DNA from: Emcibacter sp048269205
GTDB lineage: Bacteria > Pseudomonadota > Alphaproteobacteria > Sphingomonadales > Emcibacteraceae
Reading direction: 5' to 3'
Length of the DNA stretch: 64,000 nucleotides
Assembly (NCBI RefSeq): GCF_048269205.1
Contig: NZ_JBLXJC010000001.1
Span: 62,001 to 126,000 of the forward strand
In this document: piece by piece, positions 49,502 through 58,585 of the stretch
Layout of the letters: every line of letters starts with the position of its first letter
Numbering within the stretch: the first letter of the stretch is position 1
Made by a program: the position numbers and the translations under genes
The notes under the pieces: generated by a model
Databases searched by the model: none
What the model was told of the DNA's origin: nothing
The model's input: the letters and a program-made list of their open reading frames with translations, nothing else

Positions 49502-52279
49502 CTAGTGGGCTTCATCCCAGTTGTCGCCCACGCCGCAATCGACGATCAGCGGCACGGAGATCTCCATCGCCGGCAGGGCGGCCTGTTCCATAATTTCCTT
49601 TACCACCGGGATGGTTTCATCGATTTCCCCTTCGGGGACCTCAAAGACCAGTTCGTCATGGACCTGCAACAGCATTCTGGCGTTCAGCTTTGCCTTTTTC
49701 AATGCTTCCGGCATGCGGATCATGGCCCGGCGGATGATGTCGGCGGCCGATCCCTGAAGGGGCGCATTAATGGCGGCCCGCTCGCCAAAGGCCCGGCGCA
49801 TGCCGTTCTTGTCATTGATGCTGCTGATATGGCACTTGCGGCCGAAAACAGTCTCCACATATCCGTGCTTGCGGCAAAAGTCCTTGGTATCCTCCATATA
49901 GGAGCGGATACCGGGGAACTTCTCGAAATAGGCGTCGATGTAATCCTTGGCTTCGCCCTTGGAAATGCCAAGCTGACGGGCAAGCCCGAAGGCGCTGATA
50001 CCATAGATGATGCCGAAGTTGATGGCCTTGGCCCGGCGCCGGACGATCGGGTCCATGCCTTTGATCGGCACACCGAACACCTCGCTGGCGGTGAGTGCGT
50101 GAATATCGATCCCATCGTTGAAGGCATCCTTGAGGCTTTGCATCCCGGCAACATGAGCCAATAGCCGGAGTTCGATCTGGCTATAGTCGGCGGCCAGGAA
50201 CTTGTGTCCTTCCTTAGGAATGAAGGCCTGGCGAATCTTGCGGCCCTCTTCCGTCCTGATCGGGATATTCTGCAGGTTCGGATCGTTGGAACTCAGGCGT
50301 CCCGTGGTCGTGGACGCCAGTGAATAGCTGGTATGAATACGTCCCGTGACCGGGTCGATCTGGGTTTGCAGGGCGTCGGTATAGGTGCTTTTCAGTTTGG
50401 CCAGTTGCCGCCAGTCAAGAACACGTTCCGGCAGTTCATGACCCTCTACGGCGAGTTTTTCCAGAACATCCGCACCGGTACCCCAGGCGCCGGTCTTGCT
50501 TTTCTTGCCGCCCTCGAAGCCCATTTCATCAAACAGGATCTCACCCAATTGTTTCGGTGACGCAATATTAAATTCCCGCCCGGCAAGCTTGTGAATTTCC
50601 TTTTCCAGCACGGCCAGCCGTTCGGCAAAATCATTGGACAGGCGGTTCAGGGTCTGCCGGTCCACAAGAATGCCTTCCTTTTCCATATTGGCGAGGACGG
50701 GCACCATGGGCCGCTCAAGGGTCTCGTAAACCTTGACCATATGCTCATGCACCAGTCTCGGTTTAAGGATCCGGTGCAGGCGGCCGGTAATGTCCGCATC
50801 TTCGGCCGCATAATCGGTCGCTTTGTCAAGGGGCACCTTGTCAAAGGTGATCTGCTTTTTGCCGGTACCGCAGACTTCCTTGAAGGGAATGGTTTTATGG
50901 CCCAGATGCAGTTCCGACAGTTCATCCATGCCGTGGCCGTTGCGGCCGGCATCCAGGGCATAGGACATCAGCATGGTGTCGTCCAGCGGATGAATGTGAA
51001 TACCGTGCTTGGCCAGGATCAGATAATCATATTTGATATTCTGGCCGATTTTCAGAACAGCCGGATTTTCCAGCAATGGCTTGAGAAGGTCCAGCGCTTC
51101 CTTGAAATCAATTTGTTCCGGACCCGTATCATCACCCAGATCCAGTTCTCCGTCATTGCCGGACACATGTCCAAGCGGGATATAACAGGCCCTGCCGCTC
51201 TCCACACTGAGGGAGACCCCCACCAGTTTTGCCCGCATGGCATCCAGCGAGGTGGTTTCCGTATCAACGGCCACCTGGCGGGATCGTTCCGCTAGCGTAA
51301 TCCATTTTTTCAGGGATTCTATATCTGTTACGGACTCGTAATTTTCTTCACCCGGTGCCGGTTCCGCGGTCGGTGAGGCTGCGGCAGGATCGCTGTTTCC
51401 CATGAAGGACAGGATCTTGGTCTGCAGGGACCGGAACTCCATGTCTTCCAGGAACGGCATTACCGAGTCGGCGTCAATGTCCTTCACCCGGAAGCTGTCC
51501 AGATCCGGCAAATCCGGTACGTCCCGCTTCAGGGTCACCAGATCCCGGCTGATGCGGGCCAGTTCTGCATTTTCCAGAAGTTTTTCCCGCCGCTTGGGTT
51601 GCTTGATTTCACCTGCCCGCTCAAGCAGTTCATCCAGGGTGCCATATTCATCCAGAAGCTGGGCGGCGGTTTTGACCCCAATACCGGGCACACCGGGAAC
51701 ATTATCGGCGCTGTCACCGGCCAGGGCCTGAATCTCGACAACTTTGTCGGGACCGTGGCCGAATTTTTCAATCACCTGCTCGACCCCGATTTCCTTGTTC
51801 TTCATGCTGTCAAACAGGAAAACCTTGTCGGTGATCAGTTGCATCAGGTCTTTGTCGGAAGACACGATGCTGACCTCAAATCCCTTTTTTTCCGCTTCGG
51901 TGGCATAGGTGGCGATGATGTCATCCGCTTCATAGCCGTCGCTGTCTATGGCGGGGACATTAAAGGCTTTTACCGCTTCCCGGATCAGCGGAAACTGGGG
52001 AACAAGGTCTTCGGGTGCCGGCGGCCGGTGCGCCTTGTAGTCGGGATAGATGTCATTGCGGAAGGTTTTGCGTCCGGCATCAAATATGACCGCCAGGTGA
52101 GTCGGCCGTTCGTTGTCGTCCAGGTCCTTCAACAGCTTGAACAGCATGTTGCAGAAGCCCATGACCGCATTGACCGGTGTGCCGTCATGCCGGGTCAGCG
52201 GCGGCAGGGCGTGGTAGGCGCGAAAAATAAAACCCGATCCATCGACCAGATAAAGATGCTCGGGTTTTTGATCTGCCAT
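49502..52279 (-). CDS. polA: DNA polymerase I
   Basis: 925 residues, full length. The N-terminal 5'-3' exonuclease (about 1-290) has YEADDIIATYA and SSDKDLMQL. The 3'-5' proofreading exonuclease is intact (VAVDTETTSLDAM near residue 343, with its further acidic motifs). The polymerase domain has AADYSQIELRLLAH near residue 697, motif B RRRAKAINFGIIYG and motif C QVHDELVFEVP near residue 878. It fills gaps and removes RNA primers in repair and replication. The zinc-finger gene upstream is on the same strand 45 nt away. Confidence 0.98.
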   Translation of the reverse strand: MADQKPEHLYLVDGSGFIFRAYHALPPLTRHDGTPVNAVMGFCNMLFKLLKDLDDNERPTHLAVIFDAGRKTFRNDIYPDYKAHRPPAPEDLVPQFPLIREAVKAFNVPAIDSDGYEADDIIATYATEAEKKGFEVSIVSSDKDLMQLITDKVFLFDSMKNKEIGVEQVIEKFGHGPDKVVEIQALAGDSADNVPGVPGIGVKTAAQLLDEYGTLDELLERAGEIKQPKRREKLLENAELARISRDLVTLKRDVPDLPDLDSFRVKDIDADSVMPFLEDMEFRSLQTKILSFMGNSDPAAASPTAEPAPGEENYESVTDIESLKKWITLAERSRQVAVDTETTSLDAMRAKLVGVSLSVESGRACYIPLGHVSGNDGELDLGDDTGPEQIDFKEALDLLKPLLENPAVLKIGQNIKYDYLILAKHGIHIHPLDDTMLMSYALDAGRNGHGMDELSELHLGHKTIPFKEVCGTGKKQITFDKVPLDKATDYAAEDADITGRLHRILKPRLVHEHMVKVYETLERPMVPVLANMEKEGILVDRQTLNRLSNDFAERLAVLEKEIHKLAGREFNIASPKQLGEILFDEMGFEGGKKSKTGAWGTGADVLEKLAVEGHELPERVLDWRQLAKLKSTYTDALQTQIDPVTGRIHTSYSLASTTTGRLSSNDPNLQNIPIRTEEGRKIRQAFIPKEGHKFLAADYSQIELRLLAHVAGMQSLKDAFNDGIDIHALTASEVFGVPIKGMDPIVRRRAKAINFGIIYGISAFGLARQLGISKGEAKDYIDAYFEKFPGIRSYMEDTKDFCRKHGYVETVFGRKCHISSINDKNGMRRAFGERAAINAPLQGSAADIIRRAMIRMPEALKKAKLNARMLLQVHDELVFEVPEGEIDETIPVVKEIMEQAALPAMEISVPLIVDCGVGDNWDEAH

Positions 52280-52324
52280 TAATTGTCCCTGTCGGAGAAA
52301 GTGATGTGTATCAGTGCGGCCGAT

Positions 52325-52516
52325 TTAGCTTTTCAGCACATATTCCCGGCTGCAATAGGGGCAGACAACATTGGTCTTGCTGCCCATTTCCAGAAAAACC
52401 TGGGGGTGGCCGAGGGCGCCGCCGCCACCGTTGCAGGCAACGCGTTTCTTGTCGGTCTCGATGATTTCATGGGCAGTTGCCGGGTTTGAGGCAGCGGCCT
52501 GTGTCTGTTCAGTCAT
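52325..52516 (-). CDS. zf-CHCC zinc-finger protein (NDUFS6-like)
   Basis: 63 residues. A disordered Thr/Ala-rich N-terminus is followed by the zf-CHCC core: VACNGGGGALGHPQVFLEM and VVCPYCSREYVL, giving C, H, C, C ligands. It is related to the mitochondrial complex I accessory subunit NDUFS6 and typical of alphaproteobacteria, where it is associated with complex I. No nuo genes are in this window. It reads in the same direction as polA, 45 nt ahead of it. Confidence 0.9.
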   Translation of the reverse strand: MTEQTQAAASNPATAHEIIETDKKRVACNGGGGALGHPQVFLEMGSKTNVVCPYCSREYVLKS

Positions 52517-52721
52517 GAAAGGGCTCCGTCCGTGAATTCCTTAGTGATGGCAACCGGTTCAGTCCGCGGGGCCGGGAAATCCGGAAAGATTTCTCATTGA
52601 CCGCCGGAAGGCCGGATGCTACCGATATCTGTTCGTATCAGAATTAACGTTCAGCGGTACATTTAACAAGAGATTTTTAGCCTCCGGGGCCGTGAATCTC
52701 TGTAAAATTTGAATTTCGGGA

Positions 52722-53690
52722 TTGCGCCTTTTGTCAGTTCAAAATCCACATTCAGAAACTTTTGCCGATGCAGCGATTGAAATCCGCGGCCTTGAAAAAA
52801 CCTATGCAGGCGGCAAGCAGGCCCTTAAGGGTATCGATCTGACCATACCCCGGGGATCTATTTTCGGGCTTCTGGGGCCCAATGGCGCCGGCAAATCCAC
52901 CACCATCAACATCCTTGCCGGCCTGGTCCGCAAGACGGCCGGCAGCGCCCGGATCTGGGGCTTTGATATTGATGAACATCCCCGCAACGCCAAGGCGTCC
53001 ATCGGTATCGTCCCCCAGGAAGTCTATTTTGACGCCTTCTTCACGCCGCGGGAGATGCTGGAGTTCCAGGCCGGATATTACAACATTCCCGCTGCACAGC
53101 GCCGCAGTGACGAGATTCTTGAAATCCTCCATCTGTCGGACAAGGCCAATGTCTATTCCCGAACCCTGTCCGGCGGCATGAAGCGCCGGCTTCTGGTGGG
53201 CAAGGCCATGGTTCACAGCCCGCCGATCCTGGTGCTGGACGAACCCACGGCCGGTGTGGATGTGGAATTGCGCCAGCAGCTCTGGGAATATGTGCGCGAG
53301 TTGCATGAAAGCGGTGTGACCATTGTTCTGACCACCCATTATCTGGAGGAAGCGGAAGAACTGTGCGACCAGATCGCCATCATCAACCAGGGAGAACTGG
53401 TTACCTGCGATACGACACCGAATCTGCTCAGGCAGCTGGACGAAAAACTTCTGATTATCCGGCCGACGCAAGCTCTTTCAGCCATACCGCCCTCTTTCGC
53501 CGATCTGAATGCGTCGCTCAATGATGAAGGGGAGTTGCTGATCCATTTCAGTCCAAGTAGCATAACCGTCGGGCAGATCCTGGAACGGGCGCACCGGGAC
53601 AATATTGGAATCAGTGATCTTTCCACCCGGGAAAGCGATCTCGAGGACATATTCCTGCAGCTGACCCGGGCCCGGCAGGCCGAAGACTAG
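52722..53690 (+). CDS. ABC transporter ATP-binding protein (multidrug/export type)
   Basis: About 322 residues. It has Walker A LLGPNGAGKSTTINIL near residue 53, signature LSGGMKRRLLVG, Walker B PPILVLDEPTAGVD and an H-loop TTHYLEEAEEL. The last 80 residues form the accessory domain seen in ABC-2 exporter ATPases. No ATG start exists in the right place: TTG 52722 or TTG 52731 must be used, or the start is elsewhere. No membrane partner gene follows; the next gene, 50 nt on, is nadB. The permease must be encoded elsewhere. Confidence 0.88.
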   Translation: MRLLSVQNPHSETFADAAIEIRGLEKTYAGGKQALKGIDLTIPRGSIFGLLGPNGAGKSTTINILAGLVRKTAGSARIWGFDIDEHPRNAKASIGIVPQEVYFDAFFTPREMLEFQAGYYNIPAAQRRSDEILEILHLSDKANVYSRTLSGGMKRRLLVGKAMVHSPPILVLDEPTAGVDVELRQQLWEYVRELHESGVTIVLTTHYLEEAEELCDQIAIINQGELVTCDTTPNLLRQLDEKLLIIRPTQALSAIPPSFADLNASLNDEGELLIHFSPSSITVGQILERAHRDNIGISDLSTRESDLEDIFLQLTRARQAED

Positions 53691-53740
53691 GCGCCGGGCG
53701 GTGGAAGGATTCAGGGGGAAAACGGTCAAAGGACTGATAA

Positions 53741-55381
53741 ATGTCTAAGGAAAAATTTGAATTTGATGTGCTGGTGATCGGCAGCGGAGCGGCCGGTCTG
53801 ACGCTTGCACTCAAGGCTGCGGACAAGGCCCGTGTGGCGGTTCTGTCAAAATCGAAGCTGAGCGACGGCAGCACCAGCTGGGCCCAGGGCGGTATTGCCG
53901 CCGTCCAGCATGACAAGGATACGCTGGAATCTCATATCGAGGACACCATGGTGGCCGGGGCTGGACTCTGCCACCGGGATGCGGTCTCCTATATTGTCGA
54001 GCGCGGCCCCAAAGCCATCAACTGGCTTGTGGAGCAGGGTGTTGAATTTACGCGGCGGGAAAATAACGGCAAGGGCCGCGATACTTTCATGGAACGGGAA
54101 TTTCACCTGACCCAGGAAGGCGGGCACTCCCATCGGCGCATCCTGCACTCGGCGGATGCCACGGGCAAGGAAATCCAGATGTCCCTCGAGGAACAGGCCC
54201 GGGCCCATCCAAATATTACCCTGTTTGAAAATCATGTGGCGGTGGATCTTGTCAGTGACAAGAATCCGGATCCCAGCCTGCGGAAATGTATCGGCGCCTA
54301 TATCCTGGACACCGACAGAGGTCTTGTGGATGTATTCCAGGCCAAAACAACGGTGCTGGCCACCGGCGGCGCCAGCCGGGTGTATCTCTATACCTCCAAT
54401 CCGGACGGGTCCACCGGCGACGGTATTGCCCTGGCCTGGCGCTTCGGCTGCCGTGTCGCCAATATGGAATTCAACCAGTTCCATCCCACCTGTCTTTATC
54501 ATTCCGAGGCCAGAACCTTCCTGCTGACCGAGGCGTTGCGCGGGGAAGGCGCCTACCTTCGGCTGTCGAATGGTGAACGCTTCATGCCGCGATTTGACGA
54601 GCGGGCGGAACTTGCCCCCCGTGACATTGTTGCCCGGGCCATTGACCATGAAATGAAACGCCTGGGGGAAGCCTGTGTCTATCTGGACATTACCCACAAG
54701 GACCCGGAATTTGTCAAAGGTCATTTCCCGACCATCTATGAACGCTGCCTGAAGCTGGGTTATGACATGACCCAGCAGCCGATCCCGGTGGTGCCGGCCG
54801 CTCATTATACCTGCGGCGGGGTGATGACCGATCTGCATGGCCGAACTGATGTCACCAATCTCTATGCCATTGGTGAAGTGACCCATACCGGGTTGCACGG
54901 CGCCAATCGCATGGCCAGCAACTCGCTTCTGGAATGTGTGGTCATGGCCAACGCGGCGGCAGAGGATATTCTGGCCAAGATAGAGTCCATCGATGAAACC
55001 GTCGCCATAAAACCCTGGGATGAATCCCGGGTGACGGACTCCGACGAGGAAGTGGTGGTGAGCCATAACTGGAATGAACTACGTCATTTCATGTGGGACT
55101 ATGTGGGGATTGTGCGGACCACCCGCCGGCTCGAACGGGCCCAGCGCCGCATCGACATGCTGGCGGCGGAAATTCGCGAATATTACAGCTTTTTCCGGGT
55201 CACGCCGGATCTTCTGGAGCTTCGCAACCTGGTGACGGTGGCCAATTTGATCATCCGTTCTGCCCTGCAGCGCACTGAAAGCCGGGGATTGCACTATACC
55301 CTGGATTATCCGGACCCGGACCCGGACCTGGAAGGTGTGGATACCATTCTCAAACCGCCGCGCCGTCCGGTGTTGCGATAA
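53741..55381 (+). CDS. nadB: L-aspartate oxidase
   Basis: 546 residues, full length. It has an N-terminal FAD site LVIGSGAAGLTLALKAA, the STSWAQGGIAAV loop, the active-site HRDAVSYIVERGP region, and VPAAHYTCGGVMTDLHGRTD near residue 350, then LLECVVMANAAAEDI and the C-terminal helical domain. It oxidises L-aspartate to iminoaspartate, the first step of de novo NAD synthesis. nadA and nadC are not in the window. The 50-nt gap to the ABC ATPase allows co-transcription. A terminator follows. Confidence 0.96.
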   Translation: MSKEKFEFDVLVIGSGAAGLTLALKAADKARVAVLSKSKLSDGSTSWAQGGIAAVQHDKDTLESHIEDTMVAGAGLCHRDAVSYIVERGPKAINWLVEQGVEFTRRENNGKGRDTFMEREFHLTQEGGHSHRRILHSADATGKEIQMSLEEQARAHPNITLFENHVAVDLVSDKNPDPSLRKCIGAYILDTDRGLVDVFQAKTTVLATGGASRVYLYTSNPDGSTGDGIALAWRFGCRVANMEFNQFHPTCLYHSEARTFLLTEALRGEGAYLRLSNGERFMPRFDERAELAPRDIVARAIDHEMKRLGEACVYLDITHKDPEFVKGHFPTIYERCLKLGYDMTQQPIPVVPAAHYTCGGVMTDLHGRTDVTNLYAIGEVTHTGLHGANRMASNSLLECVVMANAAAEDILAKIESIDETVAIKPWDESRVTDSDEEVVVSHNWNELRHFMWDYVGIVRTTRRLERAQRRIDMLAAEIREYYSFFRVTPDLLELRNLVTVANLIIRSALQRTESRGLHYTLDYPDPDPDLEGVDTILKPPRRPVLR

Positions 55382-55404
55382 AATCCGGACAGCATGAATA
55401 AAAA

Positions 55405-55428
55405 AGGCCCCGTATATACGGGGCCTTT
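55405..55428 (+). terminator. nadB terminator
   Basis: AGGCCCCGTAT and ATACGGGGCCT form a perfect 22-bp palindrome with a TTTCT continuation on the plus strand and a T run on the minus strand. It is likely used from both sides. Confidence 0.88.
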
Positions 55429-55478
55429 CTGTCAGTTTCTACGGCTTCCGGAGAAACTGCCGAGTCCTGTATCAAACC

Positions 55479-56042
55479 TTAGAAGTTATAAACAAGGCCG
55501 GTCAGGATCTGCAGGTTTGTCATGTCTGCCTCATAGTCTGTATAGGCGACAGTAGCGCGCATGCCGAGGTTTTCGCTGAAGGCATATTCGGCGCCAACAC
55601 CGAAACGAATGCCGTCCAGGTCAGAGGACTCTTCCTCGTTGCCCAGATGAGCTGTCAGACGGGCATTTTCATAACCGACAAAGGCGAAGCCGAGAATATT
55701 GCCTTCTGCACCCAGGGTTGTACCGATGGTGGCGTCAAGGCCCAGCTGACGTCCGGCGTCAATGGAGGCACCTTCTTCACCGAGGGATGCTGTAGATTCA
55801 CCAACGCGGGCTTCCAGGCCAAGAACCAGGCTACTGGCCATCTGCTGGCGGTAGCCGGCAAACAGGCCATAGGCCAGACCGTTCGCACCGATGTCAATTC
55901 CTTCGACGTCCCAACTCAGGTCATTGTAACCAACTTCAACACCTGCATAGGTGCCGGTAAAACGCTGGTTCTCCTGAGCGTGAGCAGAAGCTGAACCGAG
56001 CAGCAAAGCTGCACTAGCAACGGCAAGAATTGTCTTTTTCAT
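55479..56042 (-). CDS. small outer membrane beta-barrel protein (OmpA/Omp25-like), copy 1
   Basis: 187 residues. The signal peptide spans about residues 1-22 (cleavage after AHA). The mature barrel of about 165 residues has alternating strands (GTYAGVEVGYNDLSW, GYRQQMASSLVLGLEARVG, FAFVGYENARLTAHLG, GVGAEYAFSENLGMRATVAYTDYE) and ends in GLVYNF with the terminal Phe needed for Bam insertion. It is a probable 8-stranded barrel of the porin-like OMP_b-brl family. It is a paralogue of the gene at 56390, about 45% identical by eye. Confidence 0.88.
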   Translation of the reverse strand: MKKTILAVASAALLLGSASAHAQENQRFTGTYAGVEVGYNDLSWDVEGIDIGANGLAYGLFAGYRQQMASSLVLGLEARVGESTASLGEEGASIDAGRQLGLDATIGTTLGAEGNILGFAFVGYENARLTAHLGNEEESSDLDGIRFGVGAEYAFSENLGMRATVAYTDYEADMTNLQILTGLVYNF

Positions 56043-56320
56043 GAAATTTCCTCTGATTTGTTGAAATATTATTCTGTTTTATGTCGGTAGTGGTCGACAG
56101 ACTGGAATATCGTTTCCAGATATGTACTTTCAAGCAAATAAAAGTAAAAATAGTGTTAAAGCAATATATTACACACCTTTTATTTGTGAAAGATAAGTCG
56201 GGATCTATTGCGTAAATGTGGCACAAATGAGGGATGTCAGAAATATTTTGGAAAATATTGAATTATGACAAAATATTATTTGTTAACTGTATGCTGGCTC
56301 ATGGACAGGGGGTTTTTAAA
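56043..56320. other. upstream region of beta-barrel copy 1
   Basis: With the adjacent terminator this is a 347-bp gap. It is AT-rich promoter DNA. CTGGAA (56102-56107) and TTCCAG (56114-56119) form a short hairpin about 65 nt upstream of the start codon, which may stabilise the leader RNA. No gene or sigma-54 site was found. Confidence 0.3.
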
Positions 56321-56370
56321 AAAAAAGCCCTCCCCTGAGGGGGAGGATGAGGGGAGGAAGGGGAGGGCTT
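56318..56370 (-). terminator. terminator of beta-barrel copy 2
   Basis: AAGCCCTCCCCT (from 56325) pairs with AGGGGAGGGCTT (to 56370) around a purine-rich loop. About nine T residues follow on the minus strand. It is 20 nt past the stop of the 56390 gene and separates the two paralogues into their own transcripts. Confidence 0.88.
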
Positions 56371-56389
56371 TGCGGGGGTCGGTGCGGGT

Positions 56390-56956
56390 CTAGAAATCCA
56401 AGACAAAACCGGCTGTGCCTTCGATGTTGCTGACGTCCTCTTCATAGTCCGTATAGGCAACAGTCGTCCTGAGGCTCATATTGTCGGAAAGGGCGAATTC
56501 CGCACCGCCGCCGACCCGGACACCATCCAGATCGGTGCTCTCTTCTTCATCCAGGAAGCTGGCGGTAAGGCGGGCGTTTTCATATCCGGCAAAGGCGAAG
56601 AGCAGGACCTGCTCCGCTGTCCCCACGGTTGTACCGATCAGGGCATCAACGCCGACCTGGCGATCAAAGTCCAGGGAGGCATCATCATCGCCGATGCTGG
56701 CTTCGGAATCCTTGTAGTGACCTTCCAGGCCGACGACCAGGCCACTGGAAGTCTGCTGACGGAAACCGGCAAAGCCGCCATAGTTCAGTCCGTCTGCATC
56801 AATGTCGAAGTCCAGGTCCTCATTCTTGTATTTGACCTCGTTATAGCCGGCTTCACCACCTGCATAGAATCCGTCGAAATGGCCGTCATCGGCAAGGGCG
56901 GGGACGGAAGCGGACAAAAGAAGAGCGCCTGAAAGTGTAAGAATTTTGCTGTTCAT
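56390..56956 (-). CDS. small outer membrane beta-barrel protein, copy 2
   Basis: 188 residues. The signal peptide spans about residues 1-22 (cleavage after ALA). The barrel has the same strand order as copy 1 (GFYAGGEAGYNEVKYK, GFRQQTSSGLVVGLEGHY, FAFAGYENARLTASFL, GGGAEFALSDNMSLRTTVAYTDYEED) and a C-terminal GFVLDF. It is more acidic than copy 1. The two genes are tandem duplicates with separate promoters and terminators, so they may be expressed under different conditions. Confidence 0.88.
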   Translation of the reverse strand: MNSKILTLSGALLLSASVPALADDGHFDGFYAGGEAGYNEVKYKNEDLDFDIDADGLNYGGFAGFRQQTSSGLVVGLEGHYKDSEASIGDDDASLDFDRQVGVDALIGTTVGTAEQVLLFAFAGYENARLTASFLDEEESTDLDGVRVGGGAEFALSDNMSLRTTVAYTDYEEDVSNIEGTAGFVLDF

Positions 56957-57149
56957 ATCTATACCTCTGAGTTGTTCATCATTTTAACCGGCTGCGGGAG
57001 ACTTCAGTCACAGCGTCGATGCAGAACCGATGAGCCTATTGTTAGGTCTTCGTGGATAAAATGTATGTAGGAAGGGAGTGAGGTCACTATAAACAGAGGA
57101 TAAAATTTCGATTTAAGTATATGATATAAAATATGAAATAGATTTATAT

Positions 57150-57506
57150 CTAGACCAGTTTGATCAGCTTGCGGTCGAAAAACTTCAGCAGATTGTCCAG
57201 GTCATGACCGCGTTTCAGGACTTTGCCCTGGGCGGAGAGAATGGAAAAGGCGCCCTGTTTCTTGCGCAGGGCCGGGTTTTTGACAATTTCGTAAACGGGG
57301 CGTTCACTGGCGTTGCGGTAGAAAGCGATGCTGGCGATTTCCCGCCCCGGACTCATGGCATAATCCTTCCACTGGCCCGCGGCCACCATGCGGCCGTAGA
57401 CGTTCAGGATGGCCTGCATTTCCTGCATGGTGAAAAAAATCTGTGACGGTGCCTGCCCGGATCCGGCGCCCTGAAAGGGAATGACTGTGGGAGTCTGTTC
57501 GCTCAT
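57150..57506 (-). CDS. DUF2794 family protein
   Basis: About 118 residues from ATG 57506. It has the DUF2794 core FFTMQEMQAILNVYGRMVAAGQWKDYAM (near residue 26) split over two helices, AFYRNASERPVYEIVKNP, and the C-terminal GKVLKRGHDLDNLLKFFDRKLIKLV. The family is nearly restricted to alphaproteobacteria and its function is unknown. The frame extends upstream to 57542, but the shorter start matches the family. It is monocistronic. Confidence 0.87.
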   Translation of the reverse strand: MSEQTPTVIPFQGAGSGQAPSQIFFTMQEMQAILNVYGRMVAAGQWKDYAMSPGREIASIAFYRNASERPVYEIVKNPALRKKQGAFSILSAQGKVLKRGHDLDNLLKFFDRKLIKLV

Positions 57507-57657
57507 GTCATAAAGGATGAGGATTTTTGGCCCTGAATGCAAGTCTCATATGAACGGTTCGTGTGGGTCCCGATAAAAAATGCCCCAAAATTGCCCAGAT
57601 TCCATCTCACTCGCGCCCTATTCCCCTTCTACTCTTGGAAACTGCTAAATCCCCTCG

Positions 57658-57731
57658 GCCAGTTATCCGGATTGAACGTCATCTTACTACCCCTTACACC
57701 CTGTTTCAGTCCGATAACTGGCTTCTTTTTT
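57658..57731 (+). other. long-range stem-loop followed by a T-rich tract
   Basis: GCCAGTTATC (57658-57667) and GATAACTGGC (57713-57722) are perfect 10-bp arms, extended by GGA/TCC past a one-base bulge, with a loop of about 40 nt that is C-rich. TTCTTTTTT follows on the plus strand. It may be the terminator of an unseen small RNA in 57543-57731, or an attenuator in the leader of the GST gene that starts at 57800. No promoter is evident. Confidence 0.35.
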
Positions 57732-57799
57732 CAGCGCTTCTTTATTTCCCGGCAAACTGCTATTGTTTTTCCTCAGGGTAATTATCACGGGAGAACGAT

Positions 57800-58489
57800 A
57801 TGAAGCTCTATGAACTGGTTGGCCGCGATCCCTCACACGGCTTCAGCCCCTATGTCTGGCGGACGAGAATGGCGCTGGCGCACAAGGGATTCGAACCCGA
57901 AATGGTGCCGCTCAGATTTACCGAGATTGCAGAAAAACTTGCCTTCGCCGAGTCCCGGACTGTGCCCGTGCTTGAGGATGGCGATAAAGTGGTGGCGGAC
58001 AGCTGGCATATTGCCTGTCATCTGGAAGATACCTATCCCGACCGCCCCAGTCTGTTTGGCGGCGCAGTCGGCCGGGTACAGGCCCGGCATTTCAACATGG
58101 TCAGTTTCCACGGTCTGGTGGTGCCTCTGTTCCGGGCCATTGCGGGAGAAATCTTTGAGATGCTTGACGAGGAAGACCAGGCCTATTTCCGGGAGAGCCG
58201 GGAGAAACGGCTGGGCAAGGCGCTTGAGGAAATGGAGCACCATCGCGACGAAAACCTGGATTTGTTCCGGGCAAATCTCTGGCCCTATGAGCAGACCCTC
58301 AAGGAATATGACTTTTTCGGCGGTGAGACCCCCACTTACGGCGATTATATTCTTTACGGTATTTTCCAGTGGTCCAGGGGCACCTCCCGGGCCCAGCTGG
58401 TGGAGCAAAACAGCCGCCTTGATGACTGGCGAAGCCGTATGGACGAACTATTTGACGGTCTTGGCGGGCGCCTTCAGCCGAGAAGTTAG
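57800..58489 (+). CDS. glutathione S-transferase, LigE/beta-etherase-like
   Basis: 229 residues. The N-terminal thioredoxin-like domain reads SPYVWRTRMALAHKGFEPE, with the Ser of SPYVWR a possible glutathione activator, and ESRTVPVLEDGDKVVADSWHIACHLE, the GST glutathione-binding turn. The C-terminal helical domain follows. The SPYVWRT block is typical of the LigE/LigF beta-etherase group and its relatives, widespread in alphaproteobacteria with mostly unknown substrates. GGGAGAACG precedes the ATG. It stands alone, htpG following after 96 nt. Confidence 0.88.
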   Translation: MKLYELVGRDPSHGFSPYVWRTRMALAHKGFEPEMVPLRFTEIAEKLAFAESRTVPVLEDGDKVVADSWHIACHLEDTYPDRPSLFGGAVGRVQARHFNMVSFHGLVVPLFRAIAGEIFEMLDEEDQAYFRESREKRLGKALEEMEHHRDENLDLFRANLWPYEQTLKEYDFFGGETPTYGDYILYGIFQWSRGTSRAQLVEQNSRLDDWRSRMDELFDGLGGRLQPRS

Positions 58490-58585
58490 GATCCGGCTGG
58501 TTTTTGTGAGATCCGGGGGTTGAAAATACGGTCCGTTTTTCCATATCTGAACCACGTAAAGACGATTTAAGTGAGGGAAAACAAA

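Noticed and set aside
52670..52701. AGAGATT/AATCTCT inverted repeat upstream of the ABC ATPase
   Set aside because: The arms are only 7 bp with a 19-nt spacer, which is expected by chance in a gap of this size.
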